Shown: positions 9,001-16,261 of the stretch, piece after piece | Numbering within the stretch: position 1 is the stretch's first letter | Layout: each line of letters opens with the position of its first letter | NCBI GenBank assembly: GCA_000964245.1 | Contig: LANB01000001.1 | Coordinates: 2,446,392 to 2,510,391, forward strand | Direction: 5' to 3' | DNA length: 64,000 nt | From: Cellvibrionaceae bacterium 1162T.S.0a.05 | GTDB taxonomy: Bacteria > Pseudomonadota > Gammaproteobacteria > Pseudomonadales > Cellvibrionaceae | Notes under the pieces: generated by a model | What the model was told of the DNA's origin: nothing | Databases searched by the model: none | Seen by the model: only the letters and a program-made list of their open reading frames with translations | Program-made: the position numbers and the translations under genes

Positions 9001-9335
9001 TGACTCGCTACCTTGAAAGCAATTACGGTGAAAGCCAATTGACAGCAAAAAAAATTTCCAGCGCGCTGGCGATAACCGAAAAACAATTACAGCGTAAACT
9101 TAAGGCCTTAACCAATGATTCCATTCCCGCCTATGTGCGTCACTTCCGTTTGAAGAAGGGCGCAGAGTTGTTGGCGAAAGGTGTCAGTATTACCAGTGTC
9201 GCGTTTGATACCGGTTTTTCCTCGCAGAGTTATTTCAGTACCGCGTTTGCGACGCGTTATGGGTGTTCGCCGAGTGACTATCAGCAACAACAACGCAGGC
9301 AATTTGAAAAAAGAGCCGGCGCGAAGGCCGGCTAA
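6075..9335 (+). CDS. Hybrid two-component regulator (TPR sensor, kinase, receiver, AraC output)
   Basis: 1086 residues counted from GTG 6075. Domains: export signal or anchor (about 20-47); TPR repeats (about 100-420, e.g. 'ALNTLGVLHWHHGDLDEAKTWF'); coiled coil (430-460); membrane helix (463-480); histidine kinase with H534 in 'VSHEFRTPL'; ATPase N box with N644 and N648, and 'DNGIGIP' (676-682); receiver (798-915) with phospho-acceptor D848 in 'TDLMMPE' and K900; and an AraC/XylS helix-turn-helix (970-1070). All parts of a phosphorelay and a DNA-binding output are in one chain, as in hybrid two-component systems controlling polysaccharide use, but the periplasmic sensor here is TPR rather than a beta-propeller. 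The start is uncertain: ATGs at 6087, 6102, 6117 and 6120 lie in a triplicated 15-bp repeat, and 6117 gives the tidiest signal peptide. Its promoter matches that of tyrosinase-VWA. Confidence 0.9.
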   Translation: MVVGMKGVGMKGAGMMCWNYRGLVVKALFCSVLSTSLLCLSTDTFSQALSTESSGIARLNDFEDFEDIAAQAFALRQSDSDRAIDYSQTALAALPPHYDSALQPHLLNTLAIAWLQKREFTEAKAYAHQALESAERFQAHREAAKALNTLGVLHWHHGDLDEAKTWFQSSLALRKQHLLLDELSPALNNLGLIEEIQGRYNKAIDYYLQAIHYAEKLNNDVQLARPIANLGVLHQVLGNYDQAKNYYERSLDLKLKENDFVGAALAHNNMSEIHVAQKAFDKALLALTSGLDLLGGVEAKHELALLTVNKGSVLLQLKETAQALVQFDAAAAMVAGFASDEIDIYLAQGYARARLQQGLLDEALAQAQEFLILAEARKDQNSIKKAQKLRYEIYREKGAYLQALVAHESYVRIQQEQSARENTEYVSRLQAEYDSEKKEKKLAILERENTLHELEIKRQQFTQYLILALSCLALVVVTAWLRLRATRVKASLLEAKVEERTREIQQQHATISSLLAQKEKLLEHKNVLFSTVSHEFRTPLTLIVGPLKALTKQLRNKEQLQTISGIQNNATRLLRMVDQLLDLARIDMQANTASEAVDVSEVVGFLVASMETLFKENDLTCTKSLREDIWVNISPDALEKIVVNLLSNAVKYTPASGKITVTTECRTDQVVIAVKDNGIGIPHDQQSRVFERFTRLDSQLYSPLAKPVPGAGVGLALVKELVERYEGQVELESSVNSGSCFQVCFPLAAAPELKKSKPLHSLTCETELVNLQTQSALNKAGKIKALQHAESVALPRDTKTILIVEDNEEMRAFIGACLQPNYQCLFANNGNQGVNMAIKEIPDLIVTDLMMPEMTGLELACVLREEQLTSHIPIIMLTAKGDPESRHAAWRQQVDEYIEKPFDGEELLLRCDNIINIRQLLAEKFSEQIGQQRNDSKNGVPASTAVSDSKTTLDEADSQNINARFNKSDRDFMEKLTRYLESNYGESQLTAKKISSALAITEKQLQRKLKALTNDSIPAYVRHFRLKKGAELLAKGVSITSVAFDTGFSSQSYFSTAFATRYGCSPSDYQQQQRRQFEKRAGAKAG
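6081..6125 (+). repeat. Three tandem 15-bp repeats across the start codon
   Basis: Units at 6081-6095 and 6096-6110 are identical; 6111-6125 is diverged. Each carries GGGATG, and the AAGGG of one unit sits about 7 bp before the ATG of the next, so each copy can act as ribosome-binding site plus start for the following one. All starts are in the same frame as the hybrid regulator. Confidence 0.7.
9307..9333 (-). terminator. Minus-strand terminator inside the regulator's last codons
   Basis: Read on the minus strand: AGCCGGC, a 6-base loop, GCCGGCT, then a run of T (9312-9307). It is correctly placed to end the subtilisin-type protease transcript. It overlaps the final codons of the convergent regulator gene. 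Confidence 0.7.
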
Positions 9336-9363
9336 CAAAGGGAGAGTGAGCGCTTAAGAGCGT

Positions 9364-12078
9364 TTATTTTTTCTGCTTTTGTATGTCTTGCTTTTGTAGT
9401 TCGGAGTTTTTGATTTCAATGCTTAAACCGCCAAGTACGACTTCACCTTTCTTGTCTTTACTTTTCTGCACGATGTGAACCAGTCCCAATGCTTTTTGAG
9501 ATTGCGCATAAATGTGGAGTTCAACAAGGCGTTCTTCACCGGGTTTCATGCGGAAAGGTTTGTTCCAATCAAAGCCTGAGGTTTTGATTTGCAATAACTC
9601 TTGTAATTCACGATGCATGTCCAGATCCAGCCAGGTGGTTATCACACGTTCCGTTGGGTTGCGAACAAAGAAACGGAAGCTGCCTTCCTCGGCAACTGAG
9701 GTATCGAGGTTATGATAATTCCTGTGGGTGACGTTGTTGTCGTTCGGCGTAATCGAATCGGCGAGGAAAATGCCGGTTGAAATAGGATGAACCGGATCAT
9801 TTGCTGCATTGGTGACTGCCAGTAAGCAGTAGTGATTGGCCAGTGCCGGGTCGTAGCTGGGCGCATTGAATTCAAAGCGTGCAATAACAGCAGTATCGCC
9901 TGCGCTTCCCGCCACGCTGGCGCCGGAGTAGGGTACATCGTCAATATCACACCAGGGTTGACTGCTGCCTTCACAAACCATCGATGTCCAGGGGTTGCTT
10001 GCCAGCAGGGAGTCATCCGGGAACTGTGACCAGAAATCGGCATTCAAGGACGGCAAGGCAGTACCAAACTGCGTCCACATTAGTTTCACTTCAACGTTTT
10101 CCGCAGGGACTGGGCCGCGATTGCGAATGCGCACATAGGCACGGTTTACATCGCCGGGTGCGAGGCTGGGTTTTTCATCAACAAAGGCATCGAAGGTGGC
10201 GGCAGTGGGTGCAGGTTGATACGGCGGTGCGTCCACTTTAATGTCTTCACTCACCCAGTGTGCCATGCTGCTGCGCGGTGATTCGAAGACCACTTTACTG
10301 TTTTGATGGCCTTCGTAGCCGGTGGTATTTCCCCAGTCCAGGGCATTGTCGCGAACAAAAATATCCGTACCATTTTTGCCATCTGCAGCGGAACTGACAA
10401 CACGAACAGCTTCCCAGGCATTAACGCGACCGTAGGAGTGTGTGGTGCTGAAGGCTGAATCGGTATCGTAAGAGGCGGTACTCGGTACAATTTTATCGGC
10501 GGTATCCTGAATCAGATTTTCAACCTGGTTTGGCGTTAAGCTGTTGTCTGCCGATAAAATTAAACCCGCGATACCTGCAGTGAAAGGGCTGGCTGAAGAG
10601 GTGCCACCAAAACAATGCGTGTAATCATCGTCACCAGGCTCGACTTCCGGGCAGGTAATACCAGAAGGTGATGCTGCGTTGTAGCCATCATTTCCGGTGC
10701 GATCTGTGGTGGTGATATTTTTTGTTCCGTTGTAGGGAGGGTTGTAGCCACGATGACTGGGCGCAAGAATGTCGACACAATTTCCCCAGGCAGATTCCGT
10801 CACCTTGATGTCATTGTTGGTCGAACTTGAGACTGCAATGACGCTGTTAAGGGAGGGGTAGGAGGAGACACACCAGCCGTTGCTGTCTGCATTGCCGGCG
10901 GCAAAGAAAATACTGACACCTGCAGTGCGCGCATTATTAATTGCTGTGGTTAAGCCAGCTGAAACGGTTCCACCTGTGCCGCCACCCCAACTGTTGTTCA
11001 TGATTTCAACGCCCATGAGTGCCACGTAGTTAAATGCTGCGATACGGCCAGAATCGGGAAAGCCTCCGTAAACGCGGCGCAAAGGCATCCAGCTACATTG
11101 GGGGCAAGCACCGGTCACACCGAGAGAATTATTACCGCGAGCAACCGCGACACCACTGACGGCTGTGCCGTGACTTTCTGTTCCCAGCGGACTTGGGTCA
11201 TTGTCATTGCCGGCAAAATCCCAACCGCTTACATCGTCAATAAAGCCGTTGCCGTCGTCATCAATGCCGTTGCCAGGAATTTCTCCCGGGTTCACAAAAA
11301 TATTCGGCGCGAGATCTTCGTGATTGATATCGGAGCCATCATCAAAAACAGCAATCACAATGTTGCTGGAGCCGAGCCCGTAGTCCCAGGCAAAAGAGGT
11401 ATCGGCATCGGCGTCATTCAGGCCGCCCAGTTGCCCGGTGTTGCGGTGGTGCCACTGTTCGGCAAACAAAGGGTCAAAGGGAATCGTCTCGAAAGGTTGA
11501 TCCACTTTCCAGTAGTTGGGGTGCGCGTATTCCACTGCGCCAGTTTCACCGTAGAGGCGAATCAATTCCTGAACACCTTCGCGGCCCGCAGGCAGGGTGA
11601 GAATATACTGGCCGGGTGTAAATTTTAATGGCTCGCGTTTGACTTGCACCTTGAATTCGTCGTTGAGCTTTTTAATTTCGTCTTCGGAAAGTGTTTGATT
11701 AAATTCAACAATGATTTCAAGTGGAATCAACATTGGGTTATCTTTTGAACCGTCGTAAGACAGTAAGCCCACTTCCTGTACAAGCCGTTGCTTCTGATAA
11801 CGCGCTTTGATTTCCTCGGCAATCAATTCGAGTTCAACGCGGTCACGTTTACCCTCACTGTAAAGCGTAAAGAGGTTTTCAGAGTTTTCGCCGAGATAAA
11901 ATCCGTAGTTTTTGGCAATTTCCTGGATGGATTTCTGGTTGGCCTCTGTGTCTCCCACGATCGCCAGTGCATTTTCGATAATCGGGTCACTTTGCTCATT
12001 GGCTTGTGCGAGTTGTATGAGCGAAAGTTGGGTGAAGGCAAAAAATGTTAGCAAACCTTGCCATAGATATTTTTTCAT
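9364..12078 (-). CDS. Secreted subtilisin-family (S8) serine protease
   Basis: 904 residues from ATG 12078, chosen because GGAG lies 9 bp upstream and a typical signal peptide follows ('MKKYLWQGLLTFFAF...AQA'). An upstream in-frame ATG at 12123 would add 15 residues. Residues 30-200 are a propeptide-like region. The catalytic domain spans about 220-540: Asp246 ('AVFDDGSD'), His303 ('SHGTAVSG'), oxyanion Asn396 ('FFAAGN') and Ser494 ('GGTSSASP'). A calcium-type acidic loop ('GIDDDGNGFIDD') lies between Asp and His. The C-terminal 350 residues carry beta-rich modules and probably aid surface binding or folding. It cleaves extracellular proteins; the target is unknown. It is last in a minus-strand series with the small Cys protein and the zinc-protease-like protein. 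Confidence 0.9.
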   Translation of the reverse strand: MKKYLWQGLLTFFAFTQLSLIQLAQANEQSDPIIENALAIVGDTEANQKSIQEIAKNYGFYLGENSENLFTLYSEGKRDRVELELIAEEIKARYQKQRLVQEVGLLSYDGSKDNPMLIPLEIIVEFNQTLSEDEIKKLNDEFKVQVKREPLKFTPGQYILTLPAGREGVQELIRLYGETGAVEYAHPNYWKVDQPFETIPFDPLFAEQWHHRNTGQLGGLNDADADTSFAWDYGLGSSNIVIAVFDDGSDINHEDLAPNIFVNPGEIPGNGIDDDGNGFIDDVSGWDFAGNDNDPSPLGTESHGTAVSGVAVARGNNSLGVTGACPQCSWMPLRRVYGGFPDSGRIAAFNYVALMGVEIMNNSWGGGTGGTVSAGLTTAINNARTAGVSIFFAAGNADSNGWCVSSYPSLNSVIAVSSSTNNDIKVTESAWGNCVDILAPSHRGYNPPYNGTKNITTTDRTGNDGYNAASPSGITCPEVEPGDDDYTHCFGGTSSASPFTAGIAGLILSADNSLTPNQVENLIQDTADKIVPSTASYDTDSAFSTTHSYGRVNAWEAVRVVSSAADGKNGTDIFVRDNALDWGNTTGYEGHQNSKVVFESPRSSMAHWVSEDIKVDAPPYQPAPTAATFDAFVDEKPSLAPGDVNRAYVRIRNRGPVPAENVEVKLMWTQFGTALPSLNADFWSQFPDDSLLASNPWTSMVCEGSSQPWCDIDDVPYSGASVAGSAGDTAVIARFEFNAPSYDPALANHYCLLAVTNAANDPVHPISTGIFLADSITPNDNNVTHRNYHNLDTSVAEEGSFRFFVRNPTERVITTWLDLDMHRELQELLQIKTSGFDWNKPFRMKPGEERLVELHIYAQSQKALGLVHIVQKSKDKKGEVVLGGLSIEIKNSELQKQDIQKQKK

Positions 12079-12221
12079 CTTGTGGTGCTCCATTGTTAAA
12101 GTGAAATGAGTTCTTCTTTTCATACTTTTTGAAAGTATTGCGGATGCTTTTGAGAGGGCGTCCTTGCCCCGGTATCTTCCTTGAACAGTGCTTATTGTTT
12201 TTTTAAATCCTTTGTGACGTT

Positions 12222-12731
12222 TCAGTGTTGAAGCTTCTGCTCCATTTGTTCAATCTGATGCATTTCATTAGAGAAGCCTTCAAGATCAAACTGCATATTC
12301 AACTCTTCCAGTGCACGGTTGTATTCATGAATGCCAAACTTATCCATCAGCTCAAAGACGCGTTTGTGTTCCACTGGGTAAATCAGCTCAACGAGATCTT
12401 CGCGCAGGTAGGGGCAAGAGAGGCAAACAGGGCCAGGCCAGGGGAATTTAAACTCGGGAATGCGTTCTGGTAGTCGCAATTTGTCCGGGTCGATAATAAT
12501 CGGAACGCAAGGTGTTTCGGCGATCACGGTGTAGGCGGGAGGGGTATAAACAGATTTAACCGCTGCCCGATTCGCTTCGCAGTCAGCGTAGGACGGGCCA
12601 GACACAGTGACAAATATAGAGCCGGTTACGCTGCTAAAAGTGACGGATCCGTGATAGCCAAAAAGTTGCGCATTGGCCGCATGTGCGCCAAAGAATAAAA
12701 AAACACTTAATAACCACAATTTAAATTTCAT
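12222..12731 (-). CDS. Small exported protein with four Cys, function unknown
   Basis: 169 residues with a clear signal peptide (1-21, 'ANA' cleavage site). The mature part has four cysteines (in 'YADCEAN', 'ETPCVP' and 'VCLSCPY') that could form two disulfides, a proline-rich middle, and a C-terminal Gln/Glu/Met-rich helix ending 'EQMEQKLQ'. I do not recognise the family. It lies 143 bp upstream of the S8 protease start and 201 bp downstream of the zinc-protease-like gene on the same strand. A role as protease inhibitor, chaperone or co-substrate is possible from context only. Confidence 0.65.
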   Translation of the reverse strand: MKFKLWLLSVFLFFGAHAANAQLFGYHGSVTFSSVTGSIFVTVSGPSYADCEANRAAVKSVYTPPAYTVIAETPCVPIIIDPDKLRLPERIPEFKFPWPGPVCLSCPYLREDLVELIYPVEHKRVFELMDKFGIHEYNRALEELNMQFDLEGFSNEMHQIEQMEQKLQH

Positions 12732-12782
12732 AGTAAAGTCCTCTAAAAATAAATATCCATTTGCTGTGATAGCGCTTACTAA

Positions 12783-12804
12783 TGACTGGAGTGATTTCAG
12801 TCAT
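12783..12804. promoter_or_regulatory. Inverted repeat upstream of the small exported protein
   Basis: ATGACTG and CAGTCAT flank a 9-base spacer in the 201-bp gap, about 50 bp upstream of the start at 12731. It could be an operator or an mRNA hairpin. No T-run follows on either strand, so it is not a standard terminator. Confidence 0.35.
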
Positions 12805-12932
12805 CGGCAAGCGTTAGCAAGGATTGTTAATTTTTAATGGACTTTTCGCATCCAAACTTCAGACACTTGCATTGAGAATTTGGACAAAATCTTTACGTGC
12901 TCTGGTTGTGCGGCCCTTTTTAAATTTTCCGT

Positions 12933-14681
12933 TTAAATAGCTATGTCCCGGCCGGGTTCCGGATCATTCATGAGTTGATTTACGCGTTGCTCCCAGGCTT
13001 CCTGGTAGGATGACGAGTTGTTGTAATCTGAAGGTGCATCGAAGGCCTGGTTATCAATTAAATGCAGAATATTGTCTTCCCTGATTTTCTTACCTGGCCA
13101 TTCAATGGAAAAAGGCACGCCCGCGATGCCATCCTTGATGTTATGGGGTTTTTGTAAAAGCAGATTCAGGGTGAGGGTGGCGTCGTAATCAGGAACCTCT
13201 TCCTTTTCTTCCTTTTGGTATTTGCCGTACTCGCTGAAGTCACCGTCAAAATCACCGTTTAAAAATCCACTGATACGAAAGCCGCCATATTCGCCCAGAG
13301 TGGGATCAAAAATCGCACCGTAGTTGGAAAAAGTGCTGATGAAATGAAAACGGTAGCGATTGTTTTTGCTGAAAAAGTAAAAATGAGAAAAGTGGGCGGG
13401 GAAGTGAGGCATATGTTCGACTCGGCTATCGCCTTCCCATTGGCGTTCGGGTTCGATCTCAGTGTTATTCGGGTCGAAATTGACCGGAGGAATTTTGTGA
13501 TTGCTTTGCGCGTCGACCAACACGGCATAGCCCGCCGCCGCATGCCCATCGAAACTGAGATGGAAGGCGTGGGTCGGCGCTTCGTTAAAGTTCGGGCTGA
13601 AACTACTAAAGGCAGGTGCCACTGTTTTTGTATCAAATTTGGTTTTGTCGTAAGCAGGTAGGCTCGTTGAAGTCGGATAAAACTCGGCGCGAACGTCTTG
13701 CAGTGGGATACCATTGCGCCATTTGCTGTCGATGCCAATGCGATCCAGGGCATAGCTGTCGTCTGCCTGAATACTTTTGACTTGGGCTTTCGCGATCGAG
13801 GTCATCAGATTGGATGTTTTGTCGCTCCAGTGGCTTGCTGTGCATTGCGTACTGCCAAGGGCGCAATGGGTCGGGTCGAGCAGCGCATAGCCGGAAGCGA
13901 AGGGGCTTTGTGCGAGTGTATCGTCAAATTTTGCCCAGGCCGCCAGGGTTTCTCTGCTGTCGTGATGCAGTGAGGGCGTGGCAAGCGCGCTCGGGAAACG
14001 AAAAACATCCAGCAGCATCGGGTTGAGAAGAATGCCGGGGTTCATGGATTGCACATCGACAATACTGGTAAAGCCAAGCACATGCGCCAATTCGTGGAGT
14101 GCGATGCCGGTAAAGTCGTATTTGTGGGGGTGCGCAGCACTTTGTTCCAGAAAGTAGTCACTTTGGTATTTGAGGTTAAAACTGATGTGGGCGTCGGCAT
14201 GGTATTTCAGGGCAGCACCAAAGCGCGGGTCGTTGGCCGGGGTAATGCCGAGGGCCTTGGCGTTCGCCAGTGTCAGGCTGACATCAGGCAGCCAGCTACT
14301 CGAGTGCGTAAGCGGTAACTGGGCAGGGAGGGCGGACAATATTGTGCTCTCACTCAGGTCTGCTTCGGCCAGCAAGGCATGTTTGACCATGGCAAGCGGC
14401 GCGGTGGTTCGCCCGAGTTGCACAGAAGCAAGTATCTCTGGCGAGTGGAAAAAATCCGGTTTTTGCCAATCAACATTCACCTTGACGGTAATCGGGTCCG
14501 TAAATTGGTCCTGCCAAAGGGCAGCGGCTTTTTCGAGCGCGGCCATCTCCGCGCTTGAAAGGGGAAAGGCTCCTTTGTTAATAAATTCAAATTGGAGGGC
14601 GCTCGCCCAGTGGCTGGATGCCGATAGCCAGAGAGTGGCACCCAGAATAGTGAGGTTTCGATAAAACGTGTGTCTTCGCAT
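12933..14681 (-). CDS. Secreted metalloprotease-like protein (HELAH motif)
   Basis: 582 residues from ATG 14681, chosen because AAAGGAG directly precedes it and a signal peptide follows (1-29). Residues 30-360 contain 'HELAHVLGF' (H196, E197, H200), a zinc-binding motif of gluzincin/metzincin type, in a context ('FTGIALHELAHVLGFTS') typical of an NF038122-like group of secreted bacterial metalloproteases. The HExxHxxGxxH third ligand of classical metzincins is not there (Ser at that position), so any third ligand lies elsewhere. The next 200 residues look beta-rich, with alternating hydrophobic stretches and acidic loops. No C-terminal PEP-CTERM or other sorting signal is seen. Peptidase activity is inferred from the motif only. 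It is first gene of the minus-strand exported-protein series. Confidence 0.75.
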   Translation of the reverse strand: MRRHTFYRNLTILGATLWLSASSHWASALQFEFINKGAFPLSSAEMAALEKAAALWQDQFTDPITVKVNVDWQKPDFFHSPEILASVQLGRTTAPLAMVKHALLAEADLSESTILSALPAQLPLTHSSSWLPDVSLTLANAKALGITPANDPRFGAALKYHADAHISFNLKYQSDYFLEQSAAHPHKYDFTGIALHELAHVLGFTSIVDVQSMNPGILLNPMLLDVFRFPSALATPSLHHDSRETLAAWAKFDDTLAQSPFASGYALLDPTHCALGSTQCTASHWSDKTSNLMTSIAKAQVKSIQADDSYALDRIGIDSKWRNGIPLQDVRAEFYPTSTSLPAYDKTKFDTKTVAPAFSSFSPNFNEAPTHAFHLSFDGHAAAGYAVLVDAQSNHKIPPVNFDPNNTEIEPERQWEGDSRVEHMPHFPAHFSHFYFFSKNNRYRFHFISTFSNYGAIFDPTLGEYGGFRISGFLNGDFDGDFSEYGKYQKEEKEEVPDYDATLTLNLLLQKPHNIKDGIAGVPFSIEWPGKKIREDNILHLIDNQAFDAPSDYNNSSSYQEAWEQRVNQLMNDPEPGRDIAI

Positions 14682-14795
14682 GGCTCCTTTCCTCTTGTTT
14701 ATTCCGTGCTGCTTATTCCATTTCGGGTCGCCAACTTCGTCTGCAGTCGCAATAAAGTGGCAATAAGCCATTGTATTCCGGGGGTAGGGGGGCGC

Positions 14796-14824
14796 ATTTA
14801 AATATCGGACAAAGATATTTAAAT
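14796..14824. promoter_or_regulatory. Perfect 11-bp inverted repeat in a divergent promoter region
   Basis: ATTTAAATATC, a 7-base spacer, and its exact reverse complement. It lies between the minus-strand metalloprotease gene (start 14681) and slyX (start 14931). The AT-rich arms and the spacing suit a dimeric repressor or activator. A stem-loop is also possible, with only a TTTT run after it. Confidence 0.5.
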
Positions 14825-14930
14825 TTTGGAAGTAGCTTACGGTGAATCGGGCTTGAGATAAGTGCTGAGTACCTTGACTTTGGGCGCCTCACAAATCAGG
14901 ATTGCGTCAAATTACGCTTTCGGGCTGCCT

Positions 14931-15146
14931 ATGACCTCTCACGAACAGCAAATTGCTGACTTGCAGGCGCGACTCTCCTTTCAGGAGGACACGCTGCAAG
15001 CACTCAATACGCGCGTCGCGTCGCAGGACCGCGATATCCGGGATTTGCAAGCTCAACTGCAACATCTCTACAAGCAAATGCGCGACTTAAAAGACGGCCT
15101 GGACGAAGTCGGTTCGGCTGACGACGCACCGCCACCCCACTATTAA
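14931..15146 (+). CDS. slyX: SlyX family protein
   Basis: 71 residues beginning at ATG 14931. The upstream in-frame codons back to 14862 are not part of the family. It is one long coiled coil of heptads ('QIADLQARLSFQEDTLQALN', 'RDIRDLQAQLQHLYKQM') and ends in the 'PPPHY' signature of SlyX. The length matches E. coli SlyX (72 residues). The family's cellular role is not well established. It is 17 bp upstream of alr, so probably co-transcribed. Confidence 0.93.
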   Translation: MTSHEQQIADLQARLSFQEDTLQALNTRVASQDRDIRDLQAQLQHLYKQMRDLKDGLDEVGSADDAPPPHY

Positions 15147-15163
15147 AAACAAGGAAGGCTTTC

Positions 15164-16252
15164 TTGAGTACCGGTCAACTCACTGTTCAACTTTCTGCAT
15201 TGAAAAATAATTGGCTTTATCTGCGCGAACAATTAAAAAAAGGTTGTGAGTGCGGCGCTGTCGTGAAAGCCAATGCCTATGGCCTTGGCGCAGCTCAGGT
15301 CGCGGCCTCCTTGAAGGCAACGGGTTGTCGACATTTTTTTGTGGCCTCACTGCATGAGGCGCTGGAAATAAAACCCTTGCTGGATGCCGAAGACAGTCTT
15401 TACGTACTAAGTGGTTGCCGCGCAGGCGAAGAGGGGACCTTTGCAGAACAGAAAATTATACCGGTGTTGATCTCACTCCCGATGGTCGAGCGTTGGATAA
15501 AAGCGCAGGTGAGCACGCCCAGCGCAATCAAGTTGAATACCGGCATGGGGCGTTTGGGTTTGCAGATGGATGAGTTTGATCAATTGCTAACACGCGCAGA
15601 GGAGCTCAAGCGCGCACAGGTTCAATGGTTAATCAGTCATCTTGCGTGCGCCGATGAACCCGATCACCCTTTAAACCATGAACAGCTGCATCGTTTTCAG
15701 CGTGCGGTGAAAAAATTACAAACGATTTTGCCTGCGTGCCGTTTTTCACTGGCCAACTCCGCAGGTATTTTTCTGGGTGAAGATTTTCATTTTGATCTGG
15801 TGCGACCGGGTATTGCCTTGTACGGCGGACAGCCACAAAACATTGCGCGCGATGTGCAAGCCGTGGTGAGTTTGCATTTGGAAGTGTTGCAATCCAGAAC
15901 ATTATTAGCCGGTGAGTCGGTTGGCTATGGGGCAGAATACACGGCGACCAGCGAACGTGCGTTAATTACCGTTGCTGCAGGCTATGCCGATGGTATTTTT
16001 CGCTCGCTTGGTGGGAGCATGCAGGCTGTGTTTAAGGGCTACAGTTTTCCGCAGGTTGGGCGCGTGTCGATGGATAGCCTGGTGTTTGATGTGAGCGACC
16101 TGCCAGAAGACATGCGGCCACGCGAGGGCGATGTTATCGAAGTATTGGGCGCAACAATTCCGGTTGACGCGCTTGCAAAACAGGCGGGCACAATCAGTTA
16201 TGAAATTCTCACTTCATTGGGTCGGCGTTATACCCGCCGCTACCGCGACTAA
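15164..16252 (+). CDS. alr: Alanine racemase
   Basis: 362 residues. A PLP enzyme interconverting L- and D-alanine for peptidoglycan. The PLP lysine is K35 in 'AVVKANAYGLG'; the second catalytic residue is Y255 in 'VGYGAEYTA'. The fold-type III barrel is followed by the C-terminal beta domain ('VGRVSMDSLVFDVS', 'EVLGATIPVDALA'). The start is TTG at 15164, supported by AAGGAAGG 8-14 bp upstream. No nearby ATG would keep the N-terminal barrel strand. It sits between slyX and birA, with 9 bp to birA. Confidence 0.95.
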   Translation: MSTGQLTVQLSALKNNWLYLREQLKKGCECGAVVKANAYGLGAAQVAASLKATGCRHFFVASLHEALEIKPLLDAEDSLYVLSGCRAGEEGTFAEQKIIPVLISLPMVERWIKAQVSTPSAIKLNTGMGRLGLQMDEFDQLLTRAEELKRAQVQWLISHLACADEPDHPLNHEQLHRFQRAVKKLQTILPACRFSLANSAGIFLGEDFHFDLVRPGIALYGGQPQNIARDVQAVVSLHLEVLQSRTLLAGESVGYGAEYTATSERALITVAAGYADGIFRSLGGSMQAVFKGYSFPQVGRVSMDSLVFDVSDLPEDMRPREGDVIEVLGATIPVDALAKQAGTISYEILTSLGRRYTRRYRD

Positions 16253-16261
16253 CACCGCGTA

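Noticed and set aside
11098..11628. 176-codon open frame antisense to the S8 protease
   Set aside because: The protease on the other strand has a complete catalytic triad; the antisense frame has no motif or start signal.
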